A stretch of DNA of 64,000 bases, from NCBI GenBank assembly GCA_934591845.1, contig CAKTPO010000009.1, positions 1 to 64,000 of the forward strand, in the 5' to 3' direction. The stretch comes from an uncultured Oscillospiraceae bacterium. Its GTDB lineage: Bacteria; Bacillota; Clostridia; Oscillospirales; Oscillospiraceae. Of the stretch, positions 60,033-64,000 are shown in pieces. Numbering within the stretch: position 1 is the stretch's first letter; each line of letters begins with the position of its first letter. The notes below the pieces were generated by a model that was not told the origin of the DNA, did no database searches, and saw only the letters and a program-made list of their open reading frames with translations. Made by a program: the position numbers and the translations under genes.

Positions 60033-61634
60033 ATGAAAAAGACAGATTCTTTCCAGACAAGCACCCCGGAAACCGTTACTATTTCCCGGGCGGAATATGA
60101 GGAACTTCAAGCTCAGAGCAGACGTGTTTCTGAGCTTGAGGGGCGTATGAACGTACTCATGGAGGCACTGCGCCTTGCGCAGCGCAAGCGTTTCGGTGCG
60201 TCTTCTGAAAAGAGCGAGGACACACTCTCCGAGCAGCTGAGCTTTCTGTTTAACGAAGCGGAAGTGTTTGCGGAAGAACAGCGGAACAAGGAAGATGTGA
60301 CCGTTGTAGCTGCCCATAAGCGTCACAAAAAGCATGAATACACGTTGGACAAAATCCCAGAAGATGTTCCGGTAGAACAAGTTGAGCACCGGCTGGAAGG
60401 ACAAGAACTGGTCTGCCCCCAATGCGGTGGAGAGCTGACGGAGATTGGAAAAGAAGTTATCAACAAGATGAAAATCATTCCCGCACGGGTGGTTGTGGAA
60501 CAGCATATCTACTACAGCTATGCCTGCCAGCACTGTAACAAGGAGAATATTACAACACCTGTGGTACGTGCGCCCAGAGAGAATCGTTTCCTGCCTGGCA
60601 GTTTTGCTACGCCAGAGGCCGTTGCCCATATTATGACACAAAAATTTGTCATGGGTATACCCATCTACCGTCAGGAACAAGAGCTGGATCGCCGTGGTAT
60701 TCAGTTAAGCCGACAGACCATGTCTAACTGGATTCTAAAAGCGGTAGAAGACTACTTAAAGCCGGTATATGACCGACTGCACCGGGAACTGCTTGTCCGA
60801 GAAGTACTCCATGCGGATGAAACGACGCTCCAAGTCCTCCACGAGCCTGGAAGAGCACCTCAGAGCGACAGCTATATGTGGCTCTACCGCACCAGCGGGG
60901 ATACGCAAAAGCCCATTGTGCTGTACGAATACCAGCCGGGGCGGGGTGGAAAACATCCAAAGGAATTTCTGAATAGCTTCCATGGATACCTCCATACAGA
61001 CGGCTATGCCGGGTATCATAATCTTCCGGAGGAGATAACCGTGGTTGGCTGCTGGGCTCATGCCCGTAGGAAATTTGACGAGGCGGTAAAATCTCTTCCA
61101 AAGGGAAAAGCCAAAGGAAGCTCCGCATCCCAAGGATTGGCGTACTGCAGTGTGCTGTTTGAAATAGAGCAGAGTCTGGAAGGGACAGCACCGGAAGAAC
61201 GTTATAAGCAGCGGCTGAAGCAGGCAAAACCTGTTTTAGACGCTTTGTGGTCGTGGGCAAGTATCCGGAACGCCGCACCGAAATCTGCGCTGGGCAAAGC
61301 ACTGACTTATCTGAAAGAGCAATGGCCTTACCTGACGAATTATCTGAAAGACGGCAGGCTGGAGATATCCAATAACCGGGCGGAACGGAGTATCAAGCCC
61401 TTTGTCATCGACCTGAAAAATTTCCTGTTTGCCAATACCCCAAAAGGTGCTGCCGGAAGCGCAGTTATGTTCAGCCTTATACGCACCGCTATGGAATATG
61501 GATTGGATCCCTACGAGTATCTTTCTCACACCCTCCGCATGGCAGCTAGGATGGATTTGACAAAACCTGAAAATGTTGCCGCATTGCTGCCAGAGAACGC
61601 TCCGTTGGAATGCAGAATTTCTGCTCCAAAATAA
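60033..61634 (+). CDS. tnpC: IS66 family DDE transposase TnpC
   Basis: A 533-residue transposase. An N-terminal coiled coil (about 12-45) and helix-turn-helix precede a zinc-binding domain (CPQCGGELTEIG ~128 and YACQHCNKENI ~165). The catalytic DDE domain has LHADETTLQVLHEPG (first Asp ~264), HTDGYAGYHNL (second Asp ~326) and ISNNRAERSIKPFV (Glu ~450). It appears complete, so the element may still be active. Confidence 0.95.
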   Translation: MKKTDSFQTSTPETVTISRAEYEELQAQSRRVSELEGRMNVLMEALRLAQRKRFGASSEKSEDTLSEQLSFLFNEAEVFAEEQRNKEDVTVVAAHKRHKKHEYTLDKIPEDVPVEQVEHRLEGQELVCPQCGGELTEIGKEVINKMKIIPARVVVEQHIYYSYACQHCNKENITTPVVRAPRENRFLPGSFATPEAVAHIMTQKFVMGIPIYRQEQELDRRGIQLSRQTMSNWILKAVEDYLKPVYDRLHRELLVREVLHADETTLQVLHEPGRAPQSDSYMWLYRTSGDTQKPIVLYEYQPGRGGKHPKEFLNSFHGYLHTDGYAGYHNLPEEITVVGCWAHARRKFDEAVKSLPKGKAKGSSASQGLAYCSVLFEIEQSLEGTAPEERYKQRLKQAKPVLDALWSWASIRNAAPKSALGKALTYLKEQWPYLTNYLKDGRLEISNNRAERSIKPFVIDLKNFLFANTPKGAAGSAVMFSLIRTAMEYGLDPYEYLSHTLRMAARMDLTKPENVAALLPENAPLECRISAPK

Positions 61635-61648
61635 AGAAAGGGATGAAT

Positions 61649-62053
61649 ATGATGTTGGATCTGAAAAACATGACAGACGAAGAATTCAGTATTCTAGTCA
61701 CCCCCTCCGCTCCGCAGGCCGCCATGTATGTAAAAATAGAGGAAATAGGGATTGTACTGCTCAGCAGTAAAGTGGCAGAAAAAATGGCAAAGATGCCCGT
61801 CCAGATTCGATTCAACAAGGATTGTACCGCGATCCAGATTTGCGCAGCAGGAAGTGGGGACAGCGTGACATTTCCAAAGAGCGGCAGAAAAACAGTTCCC
61901 AATGCCGCAAAAATCCTCAGAGAGAACAGAATTCAATTTCCAGCAATTTTTAACGGCGAGATTTGTGGCGAAAATGTAAAATGGAGAGGAGCACTTCAGG
62001 TAAACCCTACTGGCAAGCCCTCGCAAACTATCCGAAGCACAAGGAAGAAATAG
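61649..62053 (+). CDS. IS66 passenger protein, unknown
   Basis: A ~134-residue protein of mixed alpha/beta character, starting after AAAGGG at ATG 61649 or 61652, just beyond tnpC. It has no recognisable catalytic motif; GKPSQTIRSTRKK gives a basic tail. It is inside the element and probably co-transcribed with tnpC. I do not know its function. Confidence 0.6.
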   Translation: MMLDLKNMTDEEFSILVTPSAPQAAMYVKIEEIGIVLLSSKVAEKMAKMPVQIRFNKDCTAIQICAAGSGDSVTFPKSGRKTVPNAAKILRENRIQFPAIFNGEICGENVKWRGALQVNPTGKPSQTIRSTRKK

Positions 62054-62355
62054 ATGCGCTTCCAAGAGAATGTGATATCATTTTCGCCCTGTATCCGTAC
62101 GAAAATGGTAAATACCTGATGGAGGAAGATGATTTCTTTATGGGGATTGTCGTCCATTGCGCAGAAGCAAAGCTTGCAACCGGAGGAACTTTCCTGGAAC
62201 GGGTCCGCAGAGCAATTGAAGCTGACCTTTATAAGCAGAAACAAGAAATGCGCAAGCTCTACAATCCGTATTGCAATCTATACTTGGATAAGTGCTATGG
62301 CGAGAGTAAGCGCCCTGCCGTAGATTGGATGGATTTCAGTAAATACAAAGAATAG
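61981..62355 (+). CDS. IS66 passenger protein 2, unknown
   Basis: A 124-residue frame overlapping the preceding one by 73 bases in another frame. It contains YWQALANYPKHKEEIDALP and YENGKYLMEEDDFF and is generally acidic/aromatic in composition. No ribosome site is clear, so expression depends on coupling to the upstream gene. A hairpin and the element's right end follow. Confidence 0.5.
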   Translation: MERSTSGKPYWQALANYPKHKEEIDALPRECDIIFALYPYENGKYLMEEDDFFMGIVVHCAEAKLATGGTFLERVRRAIEADLYKQKQEMRKLYNPYCNLYLDKCYGESKRPAVDWMDFSKYKE

Positions 62356-62436
62356 CAGAACGGCAGGCTCACTGGGTGGGCCTGCCGTAAGCATTTACCG
62401 AAACGAGTATTTTGGTGGGGTTCGAGTCCCCTCGAC

Positions 62437-63030
62437 TTAACCGAAATATGTAGATGGCCAAAAGATAAGTGCATTTCCGTTCATAAACGCAGTTCCAGAC
62501 CCGTTATTAATTGACTGGAAGTAAATGGCGTAGTAATTGCCTTGATTCAGGTTTGAAAAATAAGCATTCTCTGATACCGCATCTGTAAAGGAATAATCGA
62601 TATAGCTTTCTGCACCCGTAGACATGTTATAAATGCCGACTCTGAGATTGCCTGGGCCGCCGTGCGTTGTAAAGACGGTAAAACTTAAATGAAGTTCATT
62701 TCTCTCATCCGGAGAAAAGTACGAATTTGTGTACAGCTTGCTATAAGCAATAGTAACCATTCGAGCATTATAATTTTGAATACTGAGATCACAAAAAGAA
62801 GTTGGTAAAGACGTTGATCTGGCATTTCCGTCCAGTATATCAATCTCCGCTTCTGGGATTCCAGCGAGGACATCCCCGTTTTCTCTGGGGGTTGACGTGA
62901 ACGAAATTCCCTCTGCCAAATGAAAACTTCAATTGATGATGGGGGGTGTTCCTGCGGCAGAGGCAGTCATAGTACACCCAAAAATCATACAGAGAACCAC
63001 AGCTATTGCCACAAATCTGTTAAGTTTCAT
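62437..63030 (-). pseudogene. Secreted protein gene interrupted by an in-frame TGA
   Basis: The ATG at 63030 starts a clear signal peptide (MKLNRFVAIAVVLCMIFG then CTMTASAAG) preceded by GGAGG. After 33 residues the frame meets TGA (62929-62931), then continues without other stops for 163 residues to the TAA at 62437. That second part has no ribosome site. The mature part is beta-rich and Asn/Ser/Tyr-rich (YNARMVTIAYSKLY, NLNQGNYYAIYFQSINNG), as in secreted adhesin-like or surface proteins, but has no family that I recognise. It is a nonsense-broken gene or one read through. Confidence 0.75.
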
Positions 63031-63041
63031 TTCATTACCTC

Positions 63042-63404
63042 CTAAAATTTTGATTGAAGACTGGGCCAATTCAACTTACGAGCAACCGACAGATGTGCTC
63101 CAGGTCCCCAAACAGGTGCTACCATTTTACAGCTTGAACGCTGCCGCAACACCAGCTTCGGTTTTGACTTTGGGAATCGGTCCCAGGCAAGCTTTTGACC
63201 ACAGCAGCCGCAGAATGCCATGTATTCTCTTTCCTCACTTATTTTGCAGCGTGGACATACCGGATAGCTGACGAATTGACTGCCTTTCCGGTATGTCCGG
63301 TACTGGGTGACCTGGCGGGGAATTCGGTAGGATACCGCATCCAACAGCTCCATCCGCCGTCTTGATTTCCTCGACGATGACTTTTTAGCCATACACTGTT
63401 GCAT
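63042..63404 (-). CDS. Small zinc-ribbon protein
   Basis: A 120-residue basic protein. A lysine/arginine/serine-rich N-terminus (MAKKSSSRKSRRR) is followed by a putative zinc ribbon YPVCPRCKISEE...MAFCGCCGQKL (~64-88), with four cysteines in two CXXC pairs, and a basic tail. AAGGTG lies just before the ATG at 63404; a second ATG at 63392 would give MAKK. It lies between agrB and the broken secreted-protein gene on the same strand. Nucleic-acid binding is an inference from charge and ribbon. Confidence 0.65.
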   Translation of the reverse strand: MQQCMAKKSSSRKSRRRMELLDAVSYRIPRQVTQYRTYRKGSQFVSYPVCPRCKISEEREYMAFCGCCGQKLAWDRFPKSKPKLVLRQRSSCKMVAPVWGPGAHLSVARKLNWPSLQSKF

Positions 63405-63464
63405 TTCTTCACCTTCATCCACGTTTGCTGTCAAACCGGGACGGATAGGAACGGATTTTCTTTG

Positions 63465-64000
63465 CTACATATCGGACATTTTTCCAATGCTCAATAAAAT
63501 CGCTTCCAAACACATGCCACAGATCACAGGATAATATAGCATTGGGAGCTTCAGATAATATGCCACAGCGACTGTTGCGTCACAAATGAGCAGCAGCCAC
63601 AGGCAGATTTTTCGGTATCTGCGCTTTTCTTCAGCATCCAGAGGCCTTTCTCTGCTGTCCAGGGGAGTGAACAGCAAAAGGCATAGATTGCCGAAAAAAA
63701 GCAGCGGCAGGGCTTTCCCATTTGAGGCTTCCAGCGTTTTGATAGCAGCTACAGCAATTCCCATCGCCAATGTGGTCCAGCCAGTGCAGGATGTTTCCGT
63801 TTTGGCATGTACCCCTCCCGCATAGCTTCGCAGAAGAATGAACACAATATAGAAAATAACACTTTCCCACGGGATTCTCAGGAAGAAGCCAAAAGCAATG
63901 GTCACCAGGAAAAAGTAAAAACGTGTAATCAGCAAGAAAAAACCATAAATGTATAGTTCCCTATCCCCCTCCTCTACGACGGACACCGCAATCAGTTTCC
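63465..64000 (-). CDS. agrB: AgrB-like peptide processing membrane protease, partial
   Basis: At least 178 residues, running off the window end at its N-terminus; the frame is open through 64000. AgrB cleaves the AgrD precursor to make a cyclic autoinducer peptide. The active-site histidine and cysteine are in RSYAGGVHAKTETSCTGW, separated as in the family, and five or six hydrophobic helices surround it. No AgrD-like frame lies between its stop and the next gene (63405-63464). The pheromone gene may be upstream, outside the window, or absent. Confidence 0.88.
   Translation of the reverse strand, partial: KLIAVSVVEEGDRELYIYGFFLLITRFYFFLVTIAFGFFLRIPWESVIFYIVFILLRSYAGGVHAKTETSCTGWTTLAMGIAVAAIKTLEASNGKALPLLFFGNLCLLLFTPLDSRERPLDAEEKRRYRKICLWLLLICDATVAVAYYLKLPMLYYPVICGMCLEAILLSIGKMSDM

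Larger units (their letters stand above)
59173..62398 (+). mobile_element. IS66-family insertion sequence with two passenger genes
   Basis: About 3.2 kb. The left end GTAAGCGTC is the usual IS66 terminus. The right end is placed at GCATTTAC (reads inward GTAAATGC), so the inverted repeats are weak and the right boundary is uncertain. It encodes TnpA, TnpB and the DDE transposase TnpC in the usual order, then two small frames. The eight bases flanking each proposed end (GAACTGTT and CGAAACGA) do not match, so no target duplication is seen. A CGGCAGGC/GCCTGCCG terminator stands at 62361-62387. Confidence 0.82.

Noticed and set aside
62408..62441. T-arm-like GGGGTTCGAGTCCCC beyond the IS66 right end.
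   Set aside because: No acceptor, D- or anticodon arms surround it. It may be a chance or attachment remnant and cannot be called a tRNA.
29671..63030. Recoding of TGA as a sense codon in this genome, suggested by two TGA-split genes.
   Set aside because: Many intact genes in the window end at TGA (lipid kinase, dppF, nrdD, tsaC), with overlaps that prove it acts as a stop.

Overview
The window reads as a GC-rich, spore-forming, strictly anaerobic Firmicute of the Clostridia, most likely an uncultured or gut member of the Oscillospirales (Ruminococcaceae/Oscillospiraceae). The reasons are a Spo0A-type regulator with 0A-box-like sites, a class III anaerobic ribonucleotide reductase, glutamate dehydrogenase, the GGGtGRT / Fe-S scaffold pair, a CD1871A-type CXXC mini-protein, class B sortase, MetF/MetV/RnfC2, Tn1549-type ICE debris and classical low-GC-Gram-positive promoters and Shine-Dalgarno sites in a GC-rich core. 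No taxon-specific marker (16S etc.) is present, so the assignment is an inference.

Layout. 0-16 kb is a housekeeping block almost entirely on the minus strand: lipid kinase + NUDIX; trmL-pgk-tpiA-tsaC-coaE-M18 aminopeptidase; lipoprotein and DegV; a nucleoside-type ABC transporter lacking its binding protein; the GGGtGRT/Fe-S scaffold pair. 16-29 kb is mostly on the plus strand: DUF1540, HtrA-like protease, Spo0A, GlmU-like and GlmM-type sugar enzymes, NUDIX-mnmE-cysteine desulfurase, gdhA, folC; a CPA2 antiporter lies on the other strand. 29.6-37.4 kb holds a prepilin gene broken by an in-frame TGA, a redox operon (CXXC mini-protein, NapH-like Fe-S membrane protein, TlpA-like lipoprotein), tRNA-Leu(CAA), an LRR-like protein, sortase B and RodA/FtsW. 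37.7-43.2 kb is a complete Dpp/Opp-type peptide ABC operon. 43.2-47.4 kb is an anaerobic dNTP operon, with paired NrdR boxes, nrdG, nrdD fused to a glutaredoxin-like domain, and trxB. 47.9-51.5 kb is an rnfC2-metV-metF operon for methylene-tetrahydrofolate reduction, followed by a branched-chain aminotransferase. From about 53.2 kb to the end the sequence is accessory: lower GC, a PIN/Phd toxin-antitoxin pair, a VirB6/TrbL fragment from an ICE, a GntR-controlled ABC exporter, TnpV, PadR/DUF2812, a tRNA-Ala fragment, a complete IS66-type insertion sequence, a secreted-protein gene broken by TGA, a zinc-ribbon protein and an AgrB-like peptidase running off the end.

The most unusual structures are not protein families. 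(1) Three intergenic arrays (about 13.8-14.2, 21.1-21.9 and 47.4-47.7 kb) are assembled from the same short modules: tandem heptamers of the AATTGAC type, a GGAACGGC...GCCGTTCC palindrome, and a GTCATTCCGA...GGAATC module, used in both orientations. (2) Two neighbouring gene pairs (coaE/M18 and Fe-S protein/TlpA) have lost the stop codon between them and form one open frame, although the downstream gene keeps its own start and ribosome site. (3) Two exported-protein genes (prepilin and a secreted protein) are each split by one in-frame TGA. (4) The ribonucleotide reductase carries its own redoxin and is overlapped by thioredoxin reductase, which suggests how the enzyme is re-reduced.
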